This document shows, piece by piece, positions 51,338-60,400 of a DNA stretch of 64,000 nucleotides. The notes beneath the pieces are model-generated. The model was not told where the DNA came from. It ran no database searches and worked only from the letters and a program-made list of their open reading frames with translations. The first letter of the stretch is position 1, and the number at the start of each line of letters is the position of its first letter. The position numbers were made by a program, and so were the translations under genes. Where the stretch lies: NCBI GenBank assembly GCA_045634005.1, contig JAZQZL010000003.1, positions 1-64,000 on the forward strand, given 5' to 3'. The DNA comes from Flemingiibacterium sp045634005. Lineage in GTDB: Bacteria; Bacillota; Clostridia; Oscillospirales; CAG-272.

Positions 51338-52027
51338 TTACTGGAGCAGCTCGAACTTGTAGCCAACGCCCCAAACCGTCTTAAGTATCCACTTATCGGA
51401 TACGCCCTCAAGCTTCTCGCGAAGACGCTTAACGTGAACGTCAACCGTACGGGAGTCGCCGAGATAGTCAAAGCCCCAAACCTTGTCAAGAAGCTGATCG
51501 CGCGTGAATACGCGATTGTAGTTCGAAGCAAGGAAATAAAGAAGCTCAAGCTCCTTCGGAGGAATGTCAACCGACTTGCCGTTTAATTTAAGCTCGTACT
51601 TCTGACGGGAAATTTCGATGTTATCGAACTTGATAGTTTCGTCGTCGTTCTGATTGTCGTGTGCGCTGTAGCGGCGAAGGACTGCCTTTACGCGCGCGGA
51701 AAGCTCCTTGGTTTCAAACGGCTTTACCATAAAGTCGTCCGCGCCAAGCTCAAGGCCGAGCACCTTGTCGAACACCTCACCCTTTGCGGTAAGCATAATG
51801 ATCGGCTTCGAGGACATTTCGCGAATCTCGCGGCATACCTGCCAGCCGTCCTTTTTGGGAAGCATAATGTCGAGGAGCACAAGATCGGGCTCGTACATTT
51901 TAAAGAAGCTTACGCCCTCCGCTCCGTCATTGGCGGTTTTCACCTCATAGCCCTCGTTTTCGAAATACAACCGAAGGAGATCACAGATATTAAGGTCGTC
52001 GTCCACAACAAGAATTTTCGTTGCCAT
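51338..52027 (-). CDS. OmpR-family response regulator (orphan)
   Basis: 229 residues: receiver domain (1-120; ILVVDDDLNICDL with acidic pocket, LVLLDIMLPKKDGW with the phosphoacceptor Asp, MLTAKG and KPFETKEL with the Thr/Lys switch residues) and a winged-helix DNA-binding domain (about 130-229, PPKELELLYFLASN, DSRTVDVHVKRLREK). No histidine kinase gene adjoins. It lies immediately upstream of glnA. GGAAG provides a weak SD. A role in nitrogen control is a guess from position. Confidence 0.93.
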   Translation of the reverse strand: MATKILVVDDDLNICDLLRLYFENEGYEVKTANDGAEGVSFFKMYEPDLVLLDIMLPKKDGWQVCREIREMSSKPIIMLTAKGEVFDKVLGLELGADDFMVKPFETKELSARVKAVLRRYSAHDNQNDDETIKFDNIEISRQKYELKLNGKSVDIPPKELELLYFLASNYNRVFTRDQLLDKVWGFDYLGDSRTVDVHVKRLREKLEGVSDKWILKTVWGVGYKFELLQ

Positions 52028-52170
52028 TTGTGTTTACTTCCTTTCTTTTATAGTAATTTTTAAGTTAAACTTTGTTATTTCTGTGACAATGTGCACAATT
52101 TGTTGTTCATAATTTCACACATTCGTCAAATTGTTAATTTCGTGAAATATATAACCATATTCACAATTGT

Positions 52171-52199
52171 ATTATAGCAGAGTAAAATGGATTTGTCAA
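52171..52199 (-). promoter_or_regulatory. Consensus sigma-A promoter of the response regulator-glnA transcript
   Basis: On the minus strand, TTGACA (52199-52194), 17 bp, TATAAT (52176-52171), TGC extension. The 52028-52331 gap (304 bases) holds this promoter, a leader of about 137 nt rich in TTCAC/GTGAA repeats with a lone TGACGAA (52128-52122), and the divergent promoter at 52277-52305. Confidence 0.82.
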
Positions 52200-52276
52200 G
52201 ACGTCACTGTGAAGATACGGTGAATTTTTGCCATTTTATCAAAATCAAACACGAATAAGTTTCGTCCAACCGACAC

Positions 52277-52305
52277 TTGACATTGTTCGATGCAAAAGCT
52301 ATAAT
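52277..52305 (+). promoter_or_regulatory. Consensus sigma-A promoter of the GH28-like gene
   Basis: TTGACA (52277-52282), 17 bp, TATAAT (52300-52305); the start codon lies 27 bp downstream of the -10. Confidence 0.83.
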
Positions 52306-52331
52306 AATATTAAGTATAGTGAGGTGTTTAT

Positions 52332-53603
52332 ATGACTTACGATATTACCGCGTTTGGAGCCGTAGGCAACGGCATAACCCTTAACACTTCGGCAATTCAG
52401 TCTGCGATCGACGCTTGCAGCGACGCAGGCGGAGGACGCGTAAACGTTCCTGCAGGCATATTCAAAACAGGCACACTGTGGCTCCGCTCAAATATAGAGC
52501 TGCATCTTGAACACGGTGCTACTCTTTTGGCATCCGACAATCTTGACGACTATAACGGCGATGATGCATATGCACAGAATTTCGGCTATCCGGAGCTCGA
52601 GCAGTGGCACGCGAAGCACCTCATAATCGCGCTTGAAACGACCAACACCTCCATCACCGGCTTCGGCACCGTTGACGGAAACTGCTACGCTTTCGTTGAC
52701 GACGATTTTGAAAATATGCCCACCTACGGCTGGAGATACGGCAAGACCAAAATCAAGGATATGAGCGTGCTTCGTCCCGGTCCGCTCGTAGTATTCGTTG
52801 AATGCACGCACGTGGATATTCGTGACTTCACGATAAGAAACGCTCCCTGCTGGTCACTTCTCATTCACGGTTGCGAGTACGTATCTGTACGCGGATACAA
52901 AGCACTCAACCCACGAAATATGCTCAACTCCGACGGACTTGACATCGACACCTGCCGCTACGTCACCGTTTCCGACTGTATCATCGACACCGGCGACGAT
53001 GCGATTGCCATAAGATGCTGCGAGCATCACCTCAAAAACAAAAATATTCACTGCGAATACATCACAGTAACCAACTGCGTTTTCCGCACGGGAATATGCG
53101 CCTTCAGGCTTGGCGTTGGATTTGGCACGATCAGGCACGTTCAAATTTCCAATATATCCGTCGAGCGCAGCTGTATGCTCGTTCAGTTCTGTACCGCGTA
53201 CCTCGAGAACGGATGCGCACACATCAGCGACATAAATATAAGCAACATATGCGCGACTGAAACAGACCGCTTCATCCAGCTTTTCACGAAAAACGGCGCG
53301 ACCGTCAAAAATGTCACGCTTGAAAATATTAGCGCCGAATGCTGTGCGATGAGCTACATCGAATGCGAGGACGGCGCCGTCGAAAATATCACGCTCAAGG
53401 ATATTGACATCACACTCACCGACAGAAAAACCGAGCTCACCGAGGCCGAATTCAAAAAGCGCGGCGCTCATCTGTTTAAGCTTCGCGGAGCCGCAGAGGT
53501 ACGCCTCGACAACGTTAAAATCCGTGGCTCGCTTTACGGCTGTGACGAGCCCATTTCCATAACCGATTGCGACGGCCTTGTAAAAAAAGATTGCAATTTC
53601 TAA
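52332..53603 (+). CDS. GH28/polygalacturonase-like parallel beta-helix protein, intracellular
   Basis: 423 residues without a signal peptide. The N-terminal AFGAVGNGITLNTSAIQSAID and GGGRVNVPAG segments and the beta-helix repeats are typical of the pectate lyase 3/GH28 superfamily. Catalytic-site motifs are partly kept: NSDG at 199-202 (Asp201) and GDD at 221-223. The usual GHG is GIC at 254-256, so the conserved His is missing. It may be a rhamnogalacturonase/exo-galacturonosidase-like hydrolase with changed chemistry or a non-catalytic member. GAGGTG precedes the ATG; monocistronic. Confidence 0.8.
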   Translation: MTYDITAFGAVGNGITLNTSAIQSAIDACSDAGGGRVNVPAGIFKTGTLWLRSNIELHLEHGATLLASDNLDDYNGDDAYAQNFGYPELEQWHAKHLIIALETTNTSITGFGTVDGNCYAFVDDDFENMPTYGWRYGKTKIKDMSVLRPGPLVVFVECTHVDIRDFTIRNAPCWSLLIHGCEYVSVRGYKALNPRNMLNSDGLDIDTCRYVTVSDCIIDTGDDAIAIRCCEHHLKNKNIHCEYITVTNCVFRTGICAFRLGVGFGTIRHVQISNISVERSCMLVQFCTAYLENGCAHISDINISNICATETDRFIQLFTKNGATVKNVTLENISAECCAMSYIECEDGAVENITLKDIDITLTDRKTELTEAEFKKRGAHLFKLRGAAEVRLDNVKIRGSLYGCDEPISITDCDGLVKKDCNF

Positions 53604-53608
53604 ATAAA

Positions 53609-53641
53609 AACGCTCACATAAGCTGTGAGCGTTTTATTTTT
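53609..53641 (+). terminator. Rho-independent terminator
   Basis: AACGCTCACA with TGTGAGCGTT (53609-53618, 53624-53633), then TTATTTTTTT. Also separates the convergent trxB. Confidence 0.85.
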
Positions 53642-54568
53642 TTATTTATCCTCTGCCGCAAGGTATTCCTCTGCCATATGAACGGAAACCGCGCCGTCCG
53701 CCACCGCCGTTACGACTTGACGCAGATGCTTTGTGCGCACATCGCCTGCGGCGTATACGCCCTCGATGCCAGTTTTCGTCGTTTCGTCTGCGACTATATA
53801 TCCGTTGTCGTCAAGCTCGACGGCGCCCTTTAAAAAGTCTGTCGCAGGCTTTCTTCCGATGCTCACGAAAACTCCGTCAAGGGAAATATCACGTTTTTCT
53901 CCCGTCTGTGTGTCCTTTACCTTAACACCGTCAAGGCGCTCGCTAACGCTGAATCCAGAAACGGTGCTGTTCCACACAAACTCAATATTTTCCGTATTAC
54001 GAAGCGGCTCGTGGTAGATCTTCGTCGCGCGAAGGCTGTCACGGCGGTGTATGAGATACACCTTTTTCACAAGCCTTGAGAGATAGAGCGCATCCGCCGC
54101 CGCAGAATTTCCTCCGCCCACAACGGCTACGGTCATATCCTTATAAAATCTGCCGTCACAGTGCGCGCAGTAGTGTACGCCCTGACCGATAAGCTCGCGT
54201 TCGCCGTCAACCCCAAGCTCACGCGGATTTGCACCCGTCGCGATAACAACGGTCTTTCCGAAAAACTCACCGCTTGTAGTCTGCACTTTCTTGAGCTTGT
54301 CCGAAAAATCAAGCTCCGTCACCTCGCAATACTCGGTTTTTGCGCCAAAGCGCTCTGCGCCTGACTGCATCTTCATACCGAGCGTGAATCCGTCTATTCC
54401 CTCGTCAAAGCCGGGGTAGTTATCAATGTCGCCAGTCAGCGTCATCTGCCCGCCTGCGGACATTTTTTCTATCACGACCGTATCAAGTCCTGCGCGTGCG
54501 GCATACAAAGCGGCTGTGTATCCGGCAGGACCGCCGCCGATAATTATCATATCGTAAACGTGTTGCAT
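53642..54568 (-). CDS. trxB: Thioredoxin-disulfide reductase
   Basis: FAD- and NADPH-dependent reductase, 308 residues. FAD site IIGGGPAGYTAALYAARAG near the N-terminus, redox-active CAHCDG (CxxC) at about 135, NADPH loop VVGGGNSAAADA and the C-terminal YAAGDVRTKHLRQV FAD segment. Normal length. GGAGGAA precedes the ATG. Thioredoxin itself is not in the window. Confidence 0.95.
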   Translation of the reverse strand: MQHVYDMIIIGGGPAGYTAALYAARAGLDTVVIEKMSAGGQMTLTGDIDNYPGFDEGIDGFTLGMKMQSGAERFGAKTEYCEVTELDFSDKLKKVQTTSGEFFGKTVVIATGANPRELGVDGERELIGQGVHYCAHCDGRFYKDMTVAVVGGGNSAAADALYLSRLVKKVYLIHRRDSLRATKIYHEPLRNTENIEFVWNSTVSGFSVSERLDGVKVKDTQTGEKRDISLDGVFVSIGRKPATDFLKGAVELDDNGYIVADETTKTGIEGVYAAGDVRTKHLRQVVTAVADGAVSVHMAEEYLAAEDK

Positions 54569-54601
54569 AGTTATTCCTCCAAACTCATCTTGCTACCATA
54601 T

Positions 54602-54630
54602 ATTATACACTATCCCGAGTGCTTTTTCTA
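54602..54630 (-). promoter_or_regulatory. Sigma-A promoter of trxB
   Basis: On the minus strand, TAGAAA (54630-54625), 17 bp, TATAAT (54607-54602). The -35 is imperfect. Confidence 0.5.
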
Positions 54631-54638
54631 CAGTTTTA

Positions 54639-54667
54639 TTGCAAATATCAGAATTATGTGCTATAAT
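54639..54667 (+). promoter_or_regulatory. Sigma-A promoter of the mtnA-aldolase operon
   Basis: TTGCAA (54639-54644), 17 bp, TATAAT (54662-54667), TGC extension. Confidence 0.75.
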
Positions 54668-54712
54668 TATTTAAAAGTAATCTCCACAACCTATATATAA
54701 AGGATAAATACA

Positions 54713-55795
54713 ATGAACAACACGTTTAACAAGCTTCCCGACACGGTCATCTTCGACGAAAATACGCCGGCTCTCGTTATAATCGACCAGACGCTTCTGC
54801 CGACAAAGCTCGAGCTTATCAGCCTTTACGATCAGGCGGAAATTTGGGACGCCATAAAAAAATTAAAGGTACGCGGCGCGCCTGCTATCGGCGTTGCCGC
54901 AGGCATCGCGCTATATCTCGCCGCTCACGCTATTTCTAAAAGCGGAGTAACTGACAGTACAGAGTTTTTAGGGAAATTGAACGCCGCGAAGGATTATCTC
55001 GCCTCCTCGCGTCCTACCGCAGTAAATCTCTTTTGGGCGCTTGAGCGTATGTACGGCGCGGCAGAGGCGCTCATCGCGAGCGGCAGCTCTGTCAGTGCGT
55101 GCGTATACGGACTCGCTGACGAGTGCAAGGCAATACGCGACGAGGATATAGCCTCCTCTAAAGCTATCGGCGAAAACGGCCTTACGCTTCTTACCGACGG
55201 TTGCGGCATACTCACACATTGCAACGCGGGTCAGCTCGCGACCGTCCGCTACGGCACGGCACTCGCCCCCATACACATCGGCCGGGAAAAGGGTATGAAT
55301 TTTAAAGTCTACTGCGACGAAACAAGACCGCTTTTACAAGGCGCAAGACTTTCCTCCTACGAGCTCGTCTGCGACGGAGTTGACACGACGGTAATATGCG
55401 ACAATATGGCATCGCAGGTGATGAAGGGTGGTAAGGTACAGGCAGTAATCGTCGGCGCCGACCGCATCGCCGCAAACGGCGACGCGGCAAACAAAATCGG
55501 AACGTCCGGCGTGGCTATTCTCGCAAAATACTACGGTATTCCCTTCTATGTAGCGGCACCCTGCTCTACCATCGACGTAACGCTTTCATCGGGCGACCTT
55601 ATCCCGATCGAACAGCGTGATCCGGATGAGGTGACCGAGATGTGGTACGCAGAACGTATGGCACCCGAAAATGTCGGCGTATTCAACCCCGCATTTGACG
55701 TAACGCCAAACGAGCTTATTACGGCAATCATCACCGAGCGCGGTATAATAAGACCGGGCTTCACCGAGAACATTGCCAAAATAATGGAGAAATAA
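54713..55795 (+). CDS. mtnA: Methylthioribose-1-phosphate isomerase-family protein
   Basis: 360 residues, isomerises 5-methylthioribose 1-phosphate, and in some bacteria 5-deoxyribose 1-phosphate, to the ribulose form. Motifs: KVRGAPAIGVAAG, GILTHCNAGQLATVRYGTAL with the catalytic Cys, DETRPLLQGARL, VGADRIAANGDAANKIGT with the catalytic Asp. Relatives include eIF2B-like subunits, but the mtn-specific residues fit. It is followed 2 bp later by a class II aldolase gene and lacks mtnB/C/D, so the use is probably the DHAP shunt rather than the full methionine salvage. Confidence 0.92.
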   Translation: MNNTFNKLPDTVIFDENTPALVIIDQTLLPTKLELISLYDQAEIWDAIKKLKVRGAPAIGVAAGIALYLAAHAISKSGVTDSTEFLGKLNAAKDYLASSRPTAVNLFWALERMYGAAEALIASGSSVSACVYGLADECKAIRDEDIASSKAIGENGLTLLTDGCGILTHCNAGQLATVRYGTALAPIHIGREKGMNFKVYCDETRPLLQGARLSSYELVCDGVDTTVICDNMASQVMKGGKVQAVIVGADRIAANGDAANKIGTSGVAILAKYYGIPFYVAAPCSTIDVTLSSGDLIPIEQRDPDEVTEMWYAERMAPENVGVFNPAFDVTPNELITAIITERGIIRPGFTENIAKIMEK

Positions 55796-55797
55796 AA

Positions 55798-56430
55798 ATG
55801 ACAGACATAGAAAAGAAGCTTATCGCCGATATGATCGACGTCGGCAAAAAAATGTATCTGCGCGGCTTTGTTGCGGCAAACGACGGTAATTTAAGCGTAC
55901 GCTGTCCCGACGGCGTTTGTGCTATCGTTACCCCTTCGGGCGTATCCAAGGGCAGTATGTGTGAGGATATGTTCGTCAAGGTGCGTATATCCGACGGTGA
56001 GGTGCTTGAGGGCACACATAAGCCGTCAATCGAAACGAAGATGCACCTTCGTCTTTACACCGAGAACCCCGACATTTCTGCGGTAGTGCACGCGCATCCT
56101 ATCTTTGCAACCACGTTTGCGATAGCCCGTCAGCCGCTTAACGAACCTATATACCCCGCCTCGATGATGAACCTCGGCGACGTACACGTTGCCGAATATT
56201 CCGCCCCCGGCACAGATGGTGTCGCAGACTCCGTCGCACCGTATGCGAAAAATTCGCGTGCGCTCTTACTTGCAAATCACGGAGCGCTTACCTGGGCGCG
56301 CGATATACTTACCGCGTGGTACCGTATGGAGGAGCTTGAAAATTTCGCGCACCTTACGTTCAACACAGTCTACGTAATGAAAAAGGCCGCAGAGGTTCCC
56401 GTTTTGGAGCCACTGCCAGATAAAAAATAA
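55798..56430 (+). CDS. Class II aldolase (fuculose-phosphate/5-deoxyribulose-1-phosphate type)
   Basis: 210 residues. Zn ligands HAHP (His pair) and NHGAL, a TPSGVSKG phosphate-binding loop, and GNLSVRCPDG N-terminal segment. Class II aldolases of this size cleave fuculose-, rhamnulose- or 5-deoxyribulose-1-phosphate to DHAP plus an aldehyde. Its pairing with mtnA, as in the mtnA-Ald2 (drdI-drdA) operons, suggests cleavage of 5-methylthio- or 5-deoxyribulose 1-phosphate. A MtnB-type dehydratase is the main alternative. GGAG lies inside the mtnA stop region. Confidence 0.85.
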   Translation: MTDIEKKLIADMIDVGKKMYLRGFVAANDGNLSVRCPDGVCAIVTPSGVSKGSMCEDMFVKVRISDGEVLEGTHKPSIETKMHLRLYTENPDISAVVHAHPIFATTFAIARQPLNEPIYPASMMNLGDVHVAEYSAPGTDGVADSVAPYAKNSRALLLANHGALTWARDILTAWYRMEELENFAHLTFNTVYVMKKAAEVPVLEPLPDKK

Positions 56431-56438
56431 GCACAAAG

Positions 56439-56470
56439 AAAATCCGCCGATTTCGGCGGATTTTCTGTTT
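56439..56470. terminator. Bidirectional rho-independent terminator
   Basis: AAAATCCGCCGA with TCGGCGGATTTT (56439-56450, 56453-56464); T-rich on both strands. Confidence 0.88.
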
Positions 56471-56485
56471 TTATTAAGAGTTTGA

Positions 56486-57418
56486 TTAACCCTTGTGCTC
56501 CTCTTTCCAGGTAAGCTCAAGAGCTGCCCAGTCACGCATCTGGCGAAGTGCAGTCCATCTCTCATTACCGTTGTCGTCCATCTTATAGTCGTGAGAGTTG
56601 GTCGCTTCCTGAATCTCTGCATAATACCACTTGGTAGTATCAGCGTTATCGGGCCACTTGATCATAGTATCAAGCAGGTAATCCTTATGCGGTGCACGCT
56701 CAAGCGTACGGTTCACTATCTTCATCGTTTCTGCACGCGTTACCGCCTGATCGGGATGGAAGGTACCGTCGCCGTATCCGTCAACGATGCCGAGCTTGGA
56801 AGCTTCTTCAATAAACTTCTCTGCCCAGTGAGCCTCGATGTCGGAAAATTCGGTCGTCTTGCCCGCTGTAGTATCGTAGAACGAAGATGCGATCTTGATA
56901 AGCTCTGCTCTGGTGATCGTATCGTTCGGCTTGAACGTACCGTCGGTATAGCCGTCGAGTACGCCAGCGTTTGCAAGAGTGGAGATCGCTGTGTTGTACC
57001 AATCATCCTCTGCAACGTCGGTGAACTTATTGGTCTGTGCCCAATAGTGATTACGCGCGTTGTCAGTAAGCATACGGAAGAAGATAGTTACAACCTCCGC
57101 ACGGGTGATATTTGCCTCAGGACGAACGGTTCCGTCGGGATAACCGATGATGTAACCGAAGTGGTCGTCCTTTTCAAGCATTATCTCTGTGTAGGTGTTG
57201 GTAAACTCTATCTCGGTTTCCTTCTCCTTAACCACACTAACAACGCCGTCCTCATCACTCGAGGTCACGTTGAGAGTATAGCCGTCGATCTCGGATCTTC
57301 TTTCAACGACCTTGTACTGACCGGAGAGAAGCTTTACCGATGCGCTCTCGCCTGCCTTGATAACGACAGTTTCCACAAAGGTAAACTCGTCGCCGTTCAC
57401 CTTGAAAATATCAAAGGT
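56486..57418 (-). pseudogene. C-terminal part of the giant surface protein, three SLH domains, cut off by an in-frame TAA
   Basis: This is the direct in-frame continuation of the 1784-residue protein: after the TAA at 57421-57419 the same frame reads TFDIFKVNGDEF without a shift. It finishes a SpaA/prealbumin-like beta domain (about 75 residues, GESASVKLLSGQYKVVERR) and contains three SLH domains (GYPDGTVRPEANITRAEV, DGTFKPNDTITRAEL, DGTFHPDQAVTRAET) that anchor proteins to the S-layer/cell wall. The first possible start here, GTG 57400, has no spaced SD. It is therefore either a decayed tail, a readthrough product, or a sequencing error at one base. Confidence 0.8.
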
Positions 57419-60400
57419 TTATTCAGTAGGCGCATCTGCATCGTCGGGTGCAACGAGAGTCTTGCTTATCGTAAGGGTGCCGCGCGGGATAACGGGAATC
57501 ACGATGTTATTATCTTTAAACTCACCGTAAATCTCAACGTCGGACCAAGGCATAATAAAATTATCGTCAGCTGCAATAAACGCCGCATCCATCTTCACGT
57601 TTATAGGATCGTCCCAACCCTGGAACGTGCCCGAGCCGGTGGGATCCTCGATAATGTCGTGTACTGCGCCGGGAATAACCTCGTAGGTTTCGTAAAGCAC
57701 GCCGTCAACGTAGTATCTGACCTCGTAAACGCCGTCGTGCTGACCGTAGAGAACTACATCTCTTGCGGGCATTGTGAAGGTTGCAGCGCCGGTAACATTG
57801 ACCTCGTTGGAGTGCCAGCCATTAAATGCAAATCCATCGTAATCATCCAGCTTGTCTGCAATCGTAACGGTTGCTCCGTACATCACTCCGGTGAGTCCGT
57901 CGGGGATAACGATTCCCTCGGGGTCAATACCCGTGTAAACATAGGTCACGTTGTAGGTAAGACGGTCGTAGTAGAGGTTAAGCACGAGGCTTCCGTCGCC
58001 CTTAACGTATCCGAAGTATTCGTCATTATCGGACGGAGAGGAAACAAATCCCTCATAGGTCTTGATGTAGTCGGGATATGCACTTACGTAATGTCCGGTA
58101 ACTGCGCTGAGTGTTTCCTCATCGCGAATTACCTCGTCGTAGTACTTGCCGTTGTGTTCCTTGGTGCCGGTACCCTCGAGCACCTGCTGCCAATATTTAA
58201 TCTTGTAGTTAACGGTGTCAGCAGTAAAGCTACCGGTCAGAACAACGTCATTTGCAGGCATAGTAAACTCGCCGTTTGCAACTGTTGCATCATCGGTCGT
58301 CCAACCGCTGAAGGTGTAGCCGGCAATGGTATAGCCCTCGTGTACGTCAACGTCAGCGCCAAACTTGTAAGCTGCCGACTGCGGCACGTCTGCTCCGTCA
58401 GGGATAAGCGTGCTTTCTATAACGTAAGTAACGTTATATTCGTTTGCGGTGTAGTAGAACTTAAGCGTGAGTGTACCATCTGCATTAACGGTGCCGCCAA
58501 GCACGGTCTTTTCTGCATTCGCAAACGCAATACCGCTGCCTGCGGGTATATTACCTTCGGTCACGTCAGCGGAATAGGTGTAACCGTGGATAATGTGATT
58601 TGTGGCGGTTACCCTCTGATCGGTAACGCCTGTGCGAACATCGCTTATGCCGTGAAGCACGTAGGTGTTGCCACTCTCTACCCAATGCTCAACCTTGTAC
58701 GTAGCCGCATCTGCGGTGTAAGCACCGGTGAAGATCACGTTGCTCTGCGGCATAGTAAATTCGCCGCCGTTTACGGTAACGTTTTGTGCACTCCAGCCGC
58801 TGAAGGTGTAACCGTCGATCTCATCGGCCGCCATAACGGTTACGGTCGTGCCGTGAGCATATGCGGTATTGTCAACGGGAAGGACAGCGCCTGCGGGAGC
58901 AGTTGTATAAACGTAGGTTACCGTGTAGGTGTTTCTATCATAGTAGAGCTTGAGCACAGTCGAGCCGTCGCCTGCGATAACGCCGGTACGGGTTGCCGCA
59001 GATTCGGTCTGATTGTAAGTGTAGCCCGCAACACCAATAGGCGTTGCAGTCACCTGTGTGCCGGTCGGACCCGTAAGCGAATCGGTCTTGTACGGAGTAG
59101 ATTCATATACACCGTCAACAGTCGTTTCAAGATAATGCTCTACCTTGTAGGGAGTATCGGTGTTTGCTACGAATCTGCCGACGAGCTCAACGTTGTGTGC
59201 AGGCATCTCAAAGGAGTCTATCTCCGTCTTGGTTCCGTCGTTGTTGCGGTACCATCCCTTGAACGTGTAGCCGGGAGCACTTGCATCAGTAGCAACGGTT
59301 ACAGGCGACTTATATTCGTAGGATTCGGTAGTGGGAAGTCCGCTTGCACCCGCGGGAACCATACCCTCGTAAGAGTAGGTTACCGTGTAGGAAGCATAAT
59401 CATAATAAAGCTTAAGAACAAGGGGAGCCTCGTGCGAGGAGGGCACGGTGCCGCTTGCAGTGCTTTCGCCTGCATTGTAGGTGTAGCCGGCAACGTCTAT
59501 GGAAGTCGCGGTAACGTCCTGGCCCTCGTCGCCCTTAAAGGTTTCAGTGTACTGACTGTTTAGCTCATATTCGCCGTTTGCATTCTCAAAATAATGCTCA
59601 ACGTAATATTCAAGGCCGGTGGTAGGATCAAAGTGACCGAGAATAAGCACGTCACTTTGCGGCATTACAAAGCTTCCGGTAATAATATCGCGGCTTCCGT
59701 TGAAGTACCAGCCGTGGAAGTCATAGCCGCTTGCCGTAGGTGCTGCGGTAGGTGCGGGAACAGTCTGACCCCACTTATACGTACCGCCGAGCGAAGCCAG
59801 TCCACTTTGTGCGGGATCTGCATCGGCAGGAACGTTACCCTCATAAGCATAGGTTACGGTATACTTAATTCTGTCGTAGTAAACCTCAAGGATCACCTCG
59901 CTGCTGCCGGTAATGGTTTCTTCAAGATACGACTTGGTGTAGTTGACCGTATATCCCTGAACGTTGAGAGGAAGCGCCTCAACATCCTGACCTACAGTTG
60001 CATTTCTGAACACCTCGGTCTTACTTTCGTCCAAGGTATATCTGTTATTGTTTGCATTCTGGAAATAATGCTCAACAGAATATTCAAGATCGGTACGTGC
60101 CGAGAAATAACCGTGAAGCGTTACGTCATGAGCAGGCATCGCAAAGCTTGCAGTATCTGCCGTTACCGTGCCGCCAAGGCTATACCAGCCGGTGAAGATA
60201 TATCCTGCCGCACTTGCGTCGGGATTCACGGTTACGGTTTCACCGTACTTGAAGGTATCAAAGTACTCATCCAGTCTTGCCGCTGTAGGACTTGCCTTCG
60301 CGGGAACCGTACCAACATACTCGTAAGTAAGCGTATACTCGTTTCTCGTATAGTAGAGTGTGAGCGTGAGGCTACCGTCTGCGGCAATAGCTCCGGACAC

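Noticed and set aside
52122..52128. Spo0A box in the response regulator leader
   Set aside because: A single TGACGAA without a partner box in AT-rich sequence is expected by chance.
57419..57421. Stop-codon reassignment (TAA as sense)
   Set aside because: Many complete genes in the window end at TAA at family-typical lengths.
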